Counted from the first letter of the stretch, positions 44,780 through 53,061 are shown. The stretch is 64,000 nt of DNA from an uncultured Clostridia bacterium (GCA_947625605.1 CANQOY010000001.1:1-64000); one strand, 5' to 3'. Numbers and translations are program-made. The notes: generated by a model not told the origin, from the sequence alone.

Positions 44780-45547
44780 TCAGACCGCTGCGGGATCGGC
44801 GCCGGTCGCCCGGAAGGAGTAATTGACCTTGTAGGAGTAACTTCCTCCGTCGCCTTTTTCGGAAATTTTGAGATGCAGATAGTAGCTTCCTTTTTCGATT
44901 TCTGCCTTGAAAAAGTCGAAGCAATATCCTCTTTCATCATAGGATAGGTCGGATTGTTTCGTCAGAGAGACCTCGTTCCAATCGGAATCGTAGAGTGCGA
45001 AAGCCCCTTCGGGACTGCGCGGATTCCAACTGTTGCTGCCTAAATAGTATGTGCGCGTGAAGGTGATCGTGCCCGCCGTATCGAAATCGAGTTTACAATA
45101 ATATTCGATCGTTTCTCCGAGCGAAGTGCGCATGTACGTCTCACCGTCGCCGAAGAAGGAGAGGGGCATATCTTCGGGGGAAGCGGGGTACTCTTTTGTG
45201 CCGTAGACGAGTTCTCCCTCGGTAATATCCGCACCCTCATACCCGCAGACTGTACACTTTTTACTAACTCTTGTTTCGTCGGGGAAGCCGATGTGGTGGA
45301 TGATCTCCGGTTCCCCGTATTCATAGGTGTGCTTTGCTTCCTTGAACCGCTTTTCCGCCATGAGGCATTCAAATTCGGTACATGTCTTCCAATGGGAATT
45401 CTCATCGTTCGACCAGCCGTCCATGAAGGTATGCTTTCCCTCTTCGATGGACCGTACGATCATCGGAATGGTGACCGCACCGATGATCGACACAACGATG
45501 GCGACGCCGAGCGCTACGCATAAAATAGCCAATTTCTTTTTCTTCAC
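44780..45547 (-). CDS. Secreted or membrane-anchored protein with Cys/His motif and beta-sandwich domain
   Basis: 255 residues, GTG start with AAGGAG 9 nt upstream. Basic N-terminus plus a membrane helix (about 6-32). Residues 38-105 carry two H-x-W...C units (HTFMDGWS..HWKTCTEFEC and a following HTY...CTVCGYE), a pattern common in Clostridial wall proteins. Residues about 130-245 form a beta-sandwich-like stretch resembling the PPC domain (GETIEYYCKLDF ... GSYYLHLKIS). No known enzyme signature is visible. It is divergent from the XRE regulator at 45643, whose probable operators sit in this gene's promoter, so it is most likely that regulator's target. Confidence 0.7.
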   Translation of the reverse strand: MKKKKLAILCVALGVAIVVSIIGAVTIPMIVRSIEEGKHTFMDGWSNDENSHWKTCTEFECLMAEKRFKEAKHTYEYGEPEIIHHIGFPDETRVSKKCTVCGYEGADITEGELVYGTKEYPASPEDMPLSFFGDGETYMRTSLGETIEYYCKLDFDTAGTITFTRTYYLGSNSWNPRSPEGAFALYDSDWNEVSLTKQSDLSYDERGYCFDFFKAEIEKGSYYLHLKISEKGDGGSYSYKVNYSFRATGADPAAV

Positions 45548-45579
45548 GTTTTTCTTCTCCTTATTGAGTGATTAACTTC

Positions 45580-45608
45580 ATTATAATCTTACAAAAGTAA
45601 GAAGTCAA
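45580..45608 (-). promoter_or_regulatory. Promoter of the 255-aa secreted protein gene
   Basis: Minus strand: TTGACT (45603-45608), 17 nt, TATAAT (45580-45585). Confidence 0.8.
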
Positions 45609-45631
45609 GCATAAACACTTACATTTGTGAG
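45588..45631. promoter_or_regulatory. Two operator-like palindromes between the divergent genes
   Basis: CTTACAAAAGTAAG (45588-45601) lies exactly in the spacer of the minus-strand promoter. CTTACATTTGTGAG (45618-45631, one mismatch between arms) lies just beyond its -35 and 11 nt before the XRE gene's start. The centres are 30 bp apart, about three helical turns, as expected for cooperative binding by dimers of a repressor that also controls itself. Confidence 0.7.
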
Positions 45632-45642
45632 AAAATTTTGGT

Positions 45643-45849
45643 ATGCAGAATACATTTGGACAAATCCTGCGGGAACTTCGGTTGGAGAAGGGGATCGGGC
45701 AGGAGCAACTTGCATCGGAGATCCATGTCAGCAAAGGTATCATCAGCCTGTGGGAAAACGGACTGCGGGAGCCCATCATGTCCAATCTCATCGCGCTTGC
45801 CGATTTTTTCGGGGTCACGATCGATTATCTGACGGGTCGTGAAATGTAA
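45643..45849 (+). CDS. XRE-family transcriptional regulator
   Basis: 68 residues, almost entirely one HTH_3 domain: FGQILRELRLEKGIGQEQLAS, recognition helix VSKGIISLWENG, then LADFFGVTIDYLTGRE. It is a single-domain Cro/CI-like repressor of the size seen in small regulatory cassettes. No clear ribosome-binding site and no convincing promoter were found; its start codon sits close to operator 2. Divergent to the secreted-protein gene. Confidence 0.9.
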   Translation: MQNTFGQILRELRLEKGIGQEQLASEIHVSKGIISLWENGLREPIMSNLIALADFFGVTIDYLTGREM

Positions 45850-46045
45850 GGACTGCGGCGTGATGTAATGCGTCGGACATTCGGTTTGGCATGGTAGATC
45901 CCGGACATGGGTGGGGCATTTTCGACCAAGCCGTGTAGCGGCGCGTGGAGAGATCTCAGTTTTTTCGTCAGGACCCCTTTCCCCCGCTGCGCGGGTACTT
46001 TCCCCGAGAGGAACAGGAAGTGGGACGGCGGATACCCCGACATAG

Positions 46046-46096
46046 ACAAAAGGGCCTTACTGTTGGGGTAAGGCCCTTTTTCTTGTGGATTTTTGT
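46046..46096. terminator. Duplicated terminator element, copy 2
   Basis: The same 51-52 nt element as at 44703-44754, with a 1-nt indel. Here it lies downstream of rpsR on the minus strand. The stretch 45850-46045 before it holds no supported gene. Confidence 0.85.
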
Positions 46097-46135
46097 GGGC
46101 TTCCGATCTGCTCGGCCGATGTCCGGATTTGGAGA

Positions 46136-46489
46136 TCAGTCGGCCTTGAAGGGCAGAAGGGAAGCGACGCGGGCGCGCTTGATCGCAACCGAGAGCTCTC
46201 TCTGATGCTTGGCGCAGGTGCCCGTCATGCGGCGGGGGAGGATCTTCCCGCCCTCGGCGATGAACTTCCTCAGCTTTGCCGTATCCTTGTAGTCGATGGC
46301 GATCTTCTCCTGACAGAAGAGGCAGACCTTCTTATAATTTTGCTTTTTGAAGCCGCGCTTCGGGCGTTCGCCTCTCTCGGGGCGCTCGCCTCTCTCGCCC
46401 TTTTCACGGGGAGAAGCGGGAACTTCCTCGGCCGTCTTTTCTTCTGCCGCGGTCTCCTCGACTTCGACTTCCTTTACTTCGTCTTCCAT
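46136..46489 (-). CDS. rpsR: 30S ribosomal protein S18
   Basis: 117 residues: about 75 residues of normal S18 preceded by an acidic extension of about 27 residues and an [14 protein letters not shown] stretch. The core has CLFCQEK and [11 protein letters not shown], whose cysteines form the zinc-binding (C+) version. The RNA-binding core ([22 protein letters not shown]) is intact. Last gene of rpsF-ssb-rpsR, 74 nt after ssb. The long N-terminal extension is uncommon, and its function is unknown. Confidence 0.95.
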   Translation of the reverse strand: MEDEVKEVEVEETAAEEKTAEEVPASPREKGERGERPERGERPKRGFKKQNYKKVCLFCQEKIAIDYKDTAKLRKFIAEGGKILPRRMTGTCAKHQRELSVAIKRARVASLLPFKAD

Positions 46490-46563
46490 AACGATGTCTC
46501 CTTAATGATTGAATTTGGTTGGAGCCTTGCGGTTAAGGCAGGGCTCGATGGGCCCGCCTTGGC

Positions 46564-46998
46564 TCAGAACGGGATATCGCCGTCGTCATCGAAGCTTTCG
46601 AGCGTCGGCTTTTTCCGTGCGGGGGCCGCGGGCGTCGGCGTGGGGGCGGGTGCATCGTAGAAATCGTCTCCGCTCTGAGGATTTCTCGTCATGAGAAATT
46701 CCACGTCCTGCGCGATGACGTCAACCGCGGTGCGGCGGACGCCCTGATTGTCCTCATAGTTGCGGACCTGAACGCTCCCCGAAACGGCCACTTTGCTGCC
46801 TTTCTTCACGTATTTTGCGATGGTATCGGCAAGGCCGCGCCATGCGGTGACGTTGAAGAAGTCGGTCTGGCGTTCGCCGTCGGAGGAGGTGTAGGTGCGG
46901 TTTACCGCAATCGCGAAGTGGCAGACGCTCACTCCGCCCGATGTCTCCGTGAGTTCGGGATCGCGCGTGAGATTTCCGATCAAAAACACCTTATTCAT
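46564..46998 (-). CDS. ssb: Single-stranded DNA-binding protein
   Basis: 144 residues. OB-fold domain about 1-105 (MNKVFLIGNLTRDPEL, FFNVTAWRGLADTIAKYVKKG). A Pro/Ala-rich linker follows, then the acidic tip FDDDGDIPF that recruits repair and replication partners. The ATG directly follows the rpsF stop, implying translational coupling, in the standard ribosomal S6-SSB-S18 operon. Confidence 0.97.
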   Translation of the reverse strand: MNKVFLIGNLTRDPELTETSGGVSVCHFAIAVNRTYTSSDGERQTDFFNVTAWRGLADTIAKYVKKGSKVAVSGSVQVRNYEDNQGVRRTAVDVIAQDVEFLMTRNPQSGDDFYDAPAPTPTPAAPARKKPTLESFDDDGDIPF

Positions 46999-47289
46999 TT
47001 ACTTTTCCTCTACTTTTGTAATCATGCGGCGGAGAACATCGCCCGAGATCCCCGCAACGCGGTCAAGCTCGCGGACGACAGCCCCGTTTGCCCGAAACGA
47101 CATCAGCGCGAAGAAAGCATCCGTCTTGTACGCAATGGGGTAAGCCGTCTTTTTGACGCCCCATTTGTCGGTTGCTTCCACCTCGCCGCCCATGGAAGTG
47201 ACGATTTCGGCATACTTGTTGAGTTCGGCCTCTCTCGCTTCCTCTTCCATGTCGCTTCTGAGCAGAATGAGCATCTCGTACTTCTGCAT
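46999..47289 (-). CDS. rpsF: 30S ribosomal protein S6
   Basis: 96 residues, normal length and fold: MQKYEMLILLRSDM, DKWGVKKTAYPIAYKTDAFFALM. It pairs with S18 in the platform of the small subunit. First gene of its operon, with ribosome-binding site GGGAGGT and a promoter with a 17-nt spacer about 60 nt upstream. Confidence 0.97.
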   Translation of the reverse strand: MQKYEMLILLRSDMEEEAREAELNKYAEIVTSMGGEVEATDKWGVKKTAYPIAYKTDAFFALMSFRANGAVVRELDRVAGISGDVLRRMITKVEEK

Positions 47290-47350
47290 ATTCTTTTACC
47301 TCCCGGTCTTATTCGGCGTATCTTTCCATACGCAAGGTTGCGACTTTTTG
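47290..47350 (-). promoter_or_regulatory. rpsF leader, candidate S6:S18 autoregulatory RNA
   Basis: On the minus strand, a GCGTAT-GGAAAG-ATACGC hairpin (47316-47333) is followed by CGAATAAGACCGGGAGG, so a CCG at the stem edge could pair with CGG at the ribosome-binding site. Known S6:S18-binding leaders use a conserved CCG next to a stem. The resemblance is suggestive only. Confidence 0.4.
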
Positions 47351-47357
47351 CTTTTCT

Positions 47358-47386
47358 ATTATACAGGTTTTTTTCTGTAAAGTCAA
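47358..47386 (-). promoter_or_regulatory. Promoter of rpsF-ssb-rpsR
   Basis: Minus strand: TTGACT (47381-47386), 17 nt, TATAAT (47358-47363). The -35 begins directly after the terminator hairpin of the upstream gene. Confidence 0.85.
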
Positions 47387-47408
47387 CGCGTTTCCGCAGG
47401 GAAACGCG
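47387..47408 (-). terminator. Terminator of the 948-aa gene
   Basis: CGCGTTTCC and GGAAACGCG are 9-bp arms with a 4-nt loop, about 25 nt after the stop on the minus strand. The T-containing sequence after it is the -35 of the rpsF promoter. Confidence 0.6.
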
Positions 47409-47431
47409 CAACTTTTTTCTCGATTACGGAT

Positions 47432-50278
47432 TTACGGATGCAGAATGCTGTCCGTATATGTTTTGAGCTGGCTGTTGAGCGCGTTGATGAGCGCGACCGT
47501 CTCGCTCAGTTTCACCTCGATGAGGTTGCGGATCGTCCGCTCTTCCGATCCGTTTTCAAATGTGATCCCGTCGGGGAAGATGACCTCATTTGTGAGGTCG
47601 GCATACGGATTGCTTTCAAGCAGGCCGTAGAACCAGAGCTCCGCGAACATCAGATCCTGCATATCTTTGGAGATGTCCGTGATGAGGCCGTCCATTTCGA
47701 GGATGGGGGTCTCGGTCATGGGCTGCCCCGCTTCGTTGTTTTTGCCGAGCAGGAGGTACCACACGCCCGAGAGATAGCGGTCAAGCTCGACCTCTTCGCC
47801 CGCGACGTTATTGTAATAGTAGTGCGCCGTAACCTGCTCTTCGGTAAAGAGGGTCTCGCCGTCCGAATAGCGTTCGAGGACGGGGACGCGGCGGATCACA
47901 TAGCGCAGATCCGAGCCATGGTCGTGGCGGACGATCTCGCCCTCCGCGAACACGTAGGGTTCGCCCTCTTCCGTCGTGTAGGAGACGACGACGCTCTCCA
48001 CGTCCACGCGCTCGCCTTCCTCGTCGAGATAGTATTCGCTGAACTCGTCGCTCAGGATCTCATACTTCTCGGTGTCCACGGCCTCATCGCCGACGCTGCC
48101 TTTCTCGTAGTCATAGACGCGGTACTCCGTGACGGGCAGGAGGGTGAGCCTCTCCTCGAAGTAGAAGCCGCCTTTGCCGTCGCCGTGGACGGCTTCCGTC
48201 ACGGGCGACATGCTATCCGCAACGTAATAGCCCTTGGTGGCCACTTTGCCGCCTGCGGTGAGGTACCGCTTGACGAGAGGGGAGCTCTCCGTGAACTTCA
48301 CCGCCTGAGGACGGTATGTCTCTGCGTTATATTCCTGTTTCAGATAGTTGGGCGTTGTTCCGTCTGTCTTTCCGAAGTAGGCATTCTTCATATCCTCATA
48401 CGTCTTTCCGTCCGTCATCTCCATGTAGGAATAGACCTGATCCGCAAAGACTTCGCCGATCGTGAGACCCTTGATGTCGTCTGCAAGGGAGACGAGGGTG
48501 CTGTCCGCGAGGTGCGCAAGGATCTTGTTGCCTGCGAGCTCTTCCGCGCTGAGCACGTCGGAGAGGCGCAGATCGTCGATCGCGCTTTGGATATTGCCGA
48601 TCGGGACGCCGCGGAGGGCGGCGAGGATGCCCGTCGAATCTTTGAGGTCGAGCACGTCGTCGAGGTTGAGTTCGTTGATCTTATCCTGTTTGGAGAGGTC
48701 CTCGATGCGCCAATCCGAGAGCGCGGTGAGCAGCTGCGAGGGATTTTCCGCATCCGGGTCGAGGAGCTTGCCGATTTTGAGCCGGTTGAAGCGGCTCGGG
48801 GTGGAGAGGTCGCCGATCGTCCAATTTGCGACGGTGCGGATGAAGGCGGAGGAGGATTCGTCCACGACGAGGATATCGGAGACGCGGAGGCTCTCGATCA
48901 CTTTCTGATCTTTGAGCTCGCCGACGGAGTACCCCGAGAGCGCCTTCACGATGGCGGAATCGCCTTCCTGCGCGGTGATGATGTCGCCGATGAGGAGGCT
49001 GTCGATCTTCGTCTCGTCGCCGAGGTCGTCCACCGTCCAATCGGCGATGGCCTTCAAGAGCCCGTCGGCGTTCTCGGTGTCGATGACGTCCGAGATCTTC
49101 AACCCGCTCACGAGCTCGTCGCCCTTCAAGTCTGCGACGGTGCGCTTGGAGAAGCCCTCCTGCATGGTCACGGTGCCGTCGGCATTCTTGACCCAGCGGG
49201 TGACGGTGTCCGTCACGGCGCCGCTCTCGTCCAGGACGTCCTCGGTCTGAGGCCCGTAGAGAACGTAGTAAATGATGTTTTCGGAGTTTGCCTCGGGGGG
49301 ACCCATGAGCGCCTCGATTTCGAGCCCCTGAATGAGATCGTCGGAGTGATAGATGAGCTCGTTGGCCGTGGTCGGCTTGTGGTCGCCGAGCATCTTGATC
49401 TTGCCTTCTTCAATCGTGTAAGCGCTGCCGTAGTTGCCGTATGCGAGCGCATACATGACGTCTCCCACGACGTCCTCTTCCGTCAGACTGCCGGTGTTGA
49501 GGCCGAGCATGGTGCCCACGCCGAGCGAGTTGAGGAGATCGTCCACCCCCTCCTGCGTCTGCAACTTGCCGACGGTGGTGACGGCTTCCTCGTTGAGGAC
49601 ATGGATGGAGCCGTCCGCTTCAAATTCATAGTCCACGCCCTCTTCGCCGTAGCAGAGCGCGAGGAGGAGATAGCTCGCGTCCCGGTTGAGGTTCAAAACC
49701 TTGCCGAGCTGGATGTTCACCAAAACTTCGTTTTCCATGTAGTCCGCAAGGTGGTCGAAGTTCGTGGCGGTGAGCGAAGTTCTGTCGAGTTCGATGCCCA
49801 ATTCCTCCGCCTGCGTGATGAGCTGGTCAACCGCCTCCCCGATATAGGGAGAGTATTTTTCGAGGTCGCCGATGGAGACGGCGGGGAAAGCTTCCACGAT
49901 GGCGGACGCCTCTTCGAGGAGCTGCCGCACGGTGAGCCGCGAAGCCTCATCCGAGATATACCGATCGTACTCCTCGGAGCTGATACCGAGAAGCTCCAAC
50001 GCGTCCCCGAGGGGTTTGCGGGAGATTTGGGAACCGAAGTATGCGCCCGTGCCGATGATCCCGCCGAGGGCGAGGATCAGGCCGAGAAGAAAGGCGAGCA
50101 CGACCGCCAAAATGCCGCGGAACCTGCCGCGGGGCATGTAGTGCGCGCGGGGGTAGATCTTGCCCTCCTCCACGAGCCGCTGTTCGAGGGCGATCTTTTC
50201 GCGGTCGTCGAGCCGCTTCCGTTCGAGCTCGGATTCGCGCCTCTGCTGCTTTCTTTGCTGGTTGTTGGTTTTCGCCAT
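47432..50278 (-). CDS. Large membrane-anchored extracytoplasmic repeat protein
   Basis: 948 residues. The cytoplasmic N-terminus (1-52) is very charged and rich in Gln/Arg/Lys. One membrane helix (about 53-80) is glycine-rich. The rest is outside: alpha-helical to about 380, then six repeats of 38-40 residues (about 400-620) of the pattern L-x-A-L-x-D-W-[TS]-[IV]-x-D-L...I-x-x-L-x-[IL]-x-D-[IV]-L, then a beta-rich acidic domain to the end (tyrosine- and valine-rich, about 650-920). The repeats recall helical lipid- or polymer-contacting solenoids, but I do not recognise the family. The ribosome-binding site is GAGGTG. It lies between ribosomal-protein genes and rmuC, with its own promoter, so context gives no function. 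Confidence 0.8.
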   Translation of the reverse strand: MAKTNNQQRKQQRRESELERKRLDDREKIALEQRLVEEGKIYPRAHYMPRGRFRGILAVVLAFLLGLILALGGIIGTGAYFGSQISRKPLGDALELLGISSEEYDRYISDEASRLTVRQLLEEASAIVEAFPAVSIGDLEKYSPYIGEAVDQLITQAEELGIELDRTSLTATNFDHLADYMENEVLVNIQLGKVLNLNRDASYLLLALCYGEEGVDYEFEADGSIHVLNEEAVTTVGKLQTQEGVDDLLNSLGVGTMLGLNTGSLTEEDVVGDVMYALAYGNYGSAYTIEEGKIKMLGDHKPTTANELIYHSDDLIQGLEIEALMGPPEANSENIIYYVLYGPQTEDVLDESGAVTDTVTRWVKNADGTVTMQEGFSKRTVADLKGDELVSGLKISDVIDTENADGLLKAIADWTVDDLGDETKIDSLLIGDIITAQEGDSAIVKALSGYSVGELKDQKVIESLRVSDILVVDESSSAFIRTVANWTIGDLSTPSRFNRLKIGKLLDPDAENPSQLLTALSDWRIEDLSKQDKINELNLDDVLDLKDSTGILAALRGVPIGNIQSAIDDLRLSDVLSAEELAGNKILAHLADSTLVSLADDIKGLTIGEVFADQVYSYMEMTDGKTYEDMKNAYFGKTDGTTPNYLKQEYNAETYRPQAVKFTESSPLVKRYLTAGGKVATKGYYVADSMSPVTEAVHGDGKGGFYFEERLTLLPVTEYRVYDYEKGSVGDEAVDTEKYEILSDEFSEYYLDEEGERVDVESVVVSYTTEEGEPYVFAEGEIVRHDHGSDLRYVIRRVPVLERYSDGETLFTEEQVTAHYYYNNVAGEEVELDRYLSGVWYLLLGKNNEAGQPMTETPILEMDGLITDISKDMQDLMFAELWFYGLLESNPYADLTNEVIFPDGITFENGSEERTIRNLIEVKLSETVALINALNSQLKTYTDSILHP

Positions 50279-50340
50279 TGGACACCTCTTTTTATGGATT
50301 CACAGAGTTTTTTTCGTGAGTCTGGTAGTCAGACAAACTT

Positions 50341-50369
50341 ATTATAGTACGCATGCGCGAAAAATGCAA
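50341..50369 (-). promoter_or_regulatory. Promoter of the 948-aa gene
   Basis: Minus strand: TTGCAT (50364-50369), 17 nt, TATAAT (50341-50346). A GTCTG...CAGAC hairpin follows at the expected transcript start. Confidence 0.75.
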
Positions 50370-50414
50370 GCGTTTTCGGAAAAATAAATGTGGAAGAATC
50401 TCCCGCGCCGCAAA

Positions 50415-51560
50415 TCAGTCGGGATCGTCGTCGGCGGGCGGAAGGACGTCCGTGCCGCGGAAGGAATCGAGGCGGCGGCCGATGGCGCCCGTCCGCTTTT
50501 CCGCGCTGTCCACCGCGTCCTGCGCCTCCTGCAACTTTTTCCGCGTCTTTTCGAGCGCTTCGGCGAAGCGGGCAAAGTCGTGGCGGAACTGTTCGAGCAT
50601 GGCCCGCAGTTCCCCCGAGCGCCTCTCAATGGCGGCGGTGCGGAAGCCCGTTTGCAGGGTGGAGAGCAGGGCGGCGAGGTTGGTGGGACCGCACACGATG
50701 ACGCGGCGGCTGTGCAAAAAGTCGCCGAGTCCGTCCATCCTCATGACCTCGGCGTACAGCCCCTCGGAGGGCAGATACATGAGCGCGAAGTCCGTCGTGA
50801 CGGGCGGAAGGATGTATTTTTTTGCGATGGAGTCCGCCTGCAACTTCACGGCGCGTTCGAGGTTCTTCCTCGCCTGTTCGGCGCCCGCGCGGTCGCCCCG
50901 CTCGGAGGCGGAAACGAGCCGTTCGAACTCCTCCACGGGGAATTTGCTGTCGAGGGGGAGATATACCGTCTCGTCCGTGCCCGCGGGCAGACGGATGGCG
51001 AAGTCGGCCAAAGACCCGTCTAACGGGTTGAGCCGCACGCTGCGCTCGTACTGCCCCGGGGCGAGCATCTGGGCGAGGAGGGCGTCGAGCTGGGCCTCTC
51101 CCCACGTGCCGCGCAGCTTCACATTCGTAAAGACGCGGTGGATGTCCGAGACGTTGGAGGAGAGCGCCTTCATTTCTCCCACGCTCTCATACATCTTTTC
51201 CAGCCGCTCGGAGATGCGGGCATAGCTCTCGGTGAGCTTGCCGTCGATGGAACTCGTGAGCTTGTCGTCCACCGTCCTGCGGATGCGTTCGAGGTTCTGG
51301 GCGTTGCTGTCTACGATGTACTTCATGTCATCGGTGAGCGTCTTTTGGATATAGCCCAAGCGGGACTCCGTGGCGCGGTTGAGGCTGTCCATGGAGCGGG
51401 CGGTGTAATCGGCGAGTTTGGAGGCCTCGTCCACCCGCTTCTCGATGCGGGTGAGAGCGTCTTTGTCGGTACCATGTCTGAGTTTAAATGCGATCATAAC
51501 GGTCATGCCCAGCGAGAGAGCAGACAGGACCGCGGCGATCGCAACGAGCGCTGTGATCAT
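50415..51560 (-). CDS. rmuC: DNA recombination protein RmuC
   Basis: 381 residues. One N-terminal membrane helix (1-24), a coiled coil (about 33-140), then the RmuC nuclease-fold domain: LRGTWGEAQLDALL, PLDSKFPVEEFERL, YLPSEGLYAEV, VCGPTNLAALL. RmuC restrains inversion at short inverted repeats in E. coli. The ribosome-binding site is GGAGG. The gene follows cca by 45 nt on the same strand and is probably co-transcribed with it. A PADDDPD tail ends the protein. Confidence 0.95.
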   Translation of the reverse strand: MITALVAIAAVLSALSLGMTVMIAFKLRHGTDKDALTRIEKRVDEASKLADYTARSMDSLNRATESRLGYIQKTLTDDMKYIVDSNAQNLERIRRTVDDKLTSSIDGKLTESYARISERLEKMYESVGEMKALSSNVSDIHRVFTNVKLRGTWGEAQLDALLAQMLAPGQYERSVRLNPLDGSLADFAIRLPAGTDETVYLPLDSKFPVEEFERLVSASERGDRAGAEQARKNLERAVKLQADSIAKKYILPPVTTDFALMYLPSEGLYAEVMRMDGLGDFLHSRRVIVCGPTNLAALLSTLQTGFRTAAIERRSGELRAMLEQFRHDFARFAEALEKTRKKLQEAQDAVDSAEKRTGAIGRRLDSFRGTDVLPPADDDPD

Positions 51561-51605
51561 CCTTTCCTCCTTTGCAATGGCGCGCCTCTTCGCGGTTTCG
51601 GGGCG

Positions 51606-52955
51606 CTATCCCATTCTCTTTTCAATGAATTTTTCCAGCTTTTGCCGCGTATTCCTGCTCCCGTCCTCCGTGCAGAAGTCGAGCAGGAGGGCGAGCATCT
51701 CCGCCGTTTTCTCCCGCGGCACGCCAAGCCTCTGCAAGTCGGCGCCGTTGAGCGCGAGCTCTTTTACGGCAAAGGGCGTCCCCTCCGCCCGCATTTCCTC
51801 CAAGACGCGCTCCCACTTGACCACGGTGGGGGCGGGGGAGAGGTCGTCCTTGCAGGCGGAGAAGTCGGCCTGTTTGAGCGCGAGGAGCATGGGGAGCCTG
51901 TCGCCCATGCGCACGATCTCCCTGCGGACTTTTGCCGTCCGCATGCGGCAGTCGAAGTCGCGCATGTGTTCTTGCACGAGGAAAACCGTATCCTCGGTAA
52001 GCCGTACGGGCGCACGGAGGCGGGCAAGCATCTCGCCCGCAATGCGCGCTCCCTCTTCGGAATGATGGAAGAAGTTGCCGTCCCTATGGAAACAGTAGGG
52101 CTTGCCCACGTCGTGCAAAAGGGCGGCAAAGCGGATCTCGGGCGGGGCGTACCGCACACAGCGGAGGGAATGGTCGAGGACGTCATAGGCATGGAAATCT
52201 ACCCTCTGCGAAAGCCCTTTTCCCGCCGCGAGCTCGGGCATGGTATGGTCTAAAACCGTCGTATCGCGCAAGATCTCCAATCCGCGGAGGGGCGCTTCCG
52301 CCTCCCCGTGTTTGCCGTCGGAGAGGAGCAGGAGCCTGAGTTCGCAAAAGATCCGCTCGGGGGCGATGTCCCGAATGAGCGCGGCATTGCGCGCCGCACC
52401 CGCGAGCGCTTCTTCGTCGGGGGAGAAGCCCGTCTGGGCGGCGATGCGGGCAAGGCGCATGAGGCGCAGCCCGTCCTCCCCGAACACCTTCTCGGCCTCG
52501 CGCACCGTGGCGAGCCTGCGGGCATGGATATCGGCGACGCCGCCGAGGGGATCGACGAACTCGCCCCGCCCGACGTCGTAGTAGACGGCGTTGGCCCTGA
52601 AATCCCGCCGCTTTGCGTCGCGCACGATGTCGTCCGTGAACGTGATCTCCGAGGGAGTGTGCAGCCCGCGCACATAGCGGTCGGAGCGGAAGCGGGTAAA
52701 CTCGTATCCGCGCCCCTCTTCATCCTCCAACTTCACCGTTCCCGTGCGGCGAAAGACCGCGCGCACGCGAAATCCGAGCGGTTCGGCCGCCGCGGTGAGG
52801 GCGTCCTCCGCCATGGGGGAGGAGAGATCCCAATCCGTCTGGTCTCCGATGGGGTATCCCGCGAGAAAGTCGCGCACGCTCCCTCCCACGAGGTAGAGAG
52901 GGGAGCCGCACGCCTCCGCGAGTCGGATGAGATTTTCCGGCAACTGTCTGCGCAT
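51606..52955 (-). CDS. cca: CCA tRNA nucleotidyltransferase
   Basis: 449 residues. Adds or repairs the 3' CCA end of tRNAs. YLVGGSVRDFLAG (about 20-33) and DWDLSS (about 41-46) form the class II nucleotidyltransferase active site. RRDFRANAVYYD, the flexible-loop region and an HD domain (LLHDVGKP, about 278-285) follow. The start is MRRQL at 52955, with GAAGGA upstream; the open frame continues 43 codons further, but that stretch spans the promoter and lacks family sequence. Confidence 0.95.
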   Translation of the reverse strand: MRRQLPENLIRLAEACGSPLYLVGGSVRDFLAGYPIGDQTDWDLSSPMAEDALTAAAEPLGFRVRAVFRRTGTVKLEDEEGRGYEFTRFRSDRYVRGLHTPSEITFTDDIVRDAKRRDFRANAVYYDVGRGEFVDPLGGVADIHARRLATVREAEKVFGEDGLRLMRLARIAAQTGFSPDEEALAGAARNAALIRDIAPERIFCELRLLLLSDGKHGEAEAPLRGLEILRDTTVLDHTMPELAAGKGLSQRVDFHAYDVLDHSLRCVRYAPPEIRFAALLHDVGKPYCFHRDGNFFHHSEEGARIAGEMLARLRAPVRLTEDTVFLVQEHMRDFDCRMRTAKVRREIVRMGDRLPMLLALKQADFSACKDDLSPAPTVVKWERVLEEMRAEGTPFAVKELALNGADLQRLGVPREKTAEMLALLLDFCTEDGSRNTRQKLEKFIEKRMG

Positions 52956-53009
52956 AGTTTGTCCTTCAAGCGGATCGGGGATCCGCTTTCGGAAAATTTT
53001 TCCGAAAAC

Positions 53010-53061
53010 AGTATAGCAAATTCCGAAAAAAATTGCAATTCCCCGAAAGATATTGTATAAT
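53010..53061. promoter_or_regulatory. Divergent promoters sharing one palindromic -35 hexamer
   Basis: TTGCAA at 53033-53038 is its own reverse complement. Rightwards, 17 nt later, is TATAAT (53056-53061), serving the lipid kinase. Leftwards, 17 nt later on the other strand, is TATACT (53010-53015), serving cca. Each start codon has a ribosome-binding site at a normal distance. Confidence 0.75.

Noticed and set aside
45850..46045. Possible gene remnant between the XRE regulator and the second terminator copy
   Set aside because: Short frames only, no ribosome-binding site, no recognisable protein similarity.
47438..50347. 969-codon plus-strand frame opposite the 948-aa gene
   Set aside because: No ribosome-binding site and a low-complexity composition; the minus strand has a promoter, a ribosome-binding site and a sensible membrane protein.
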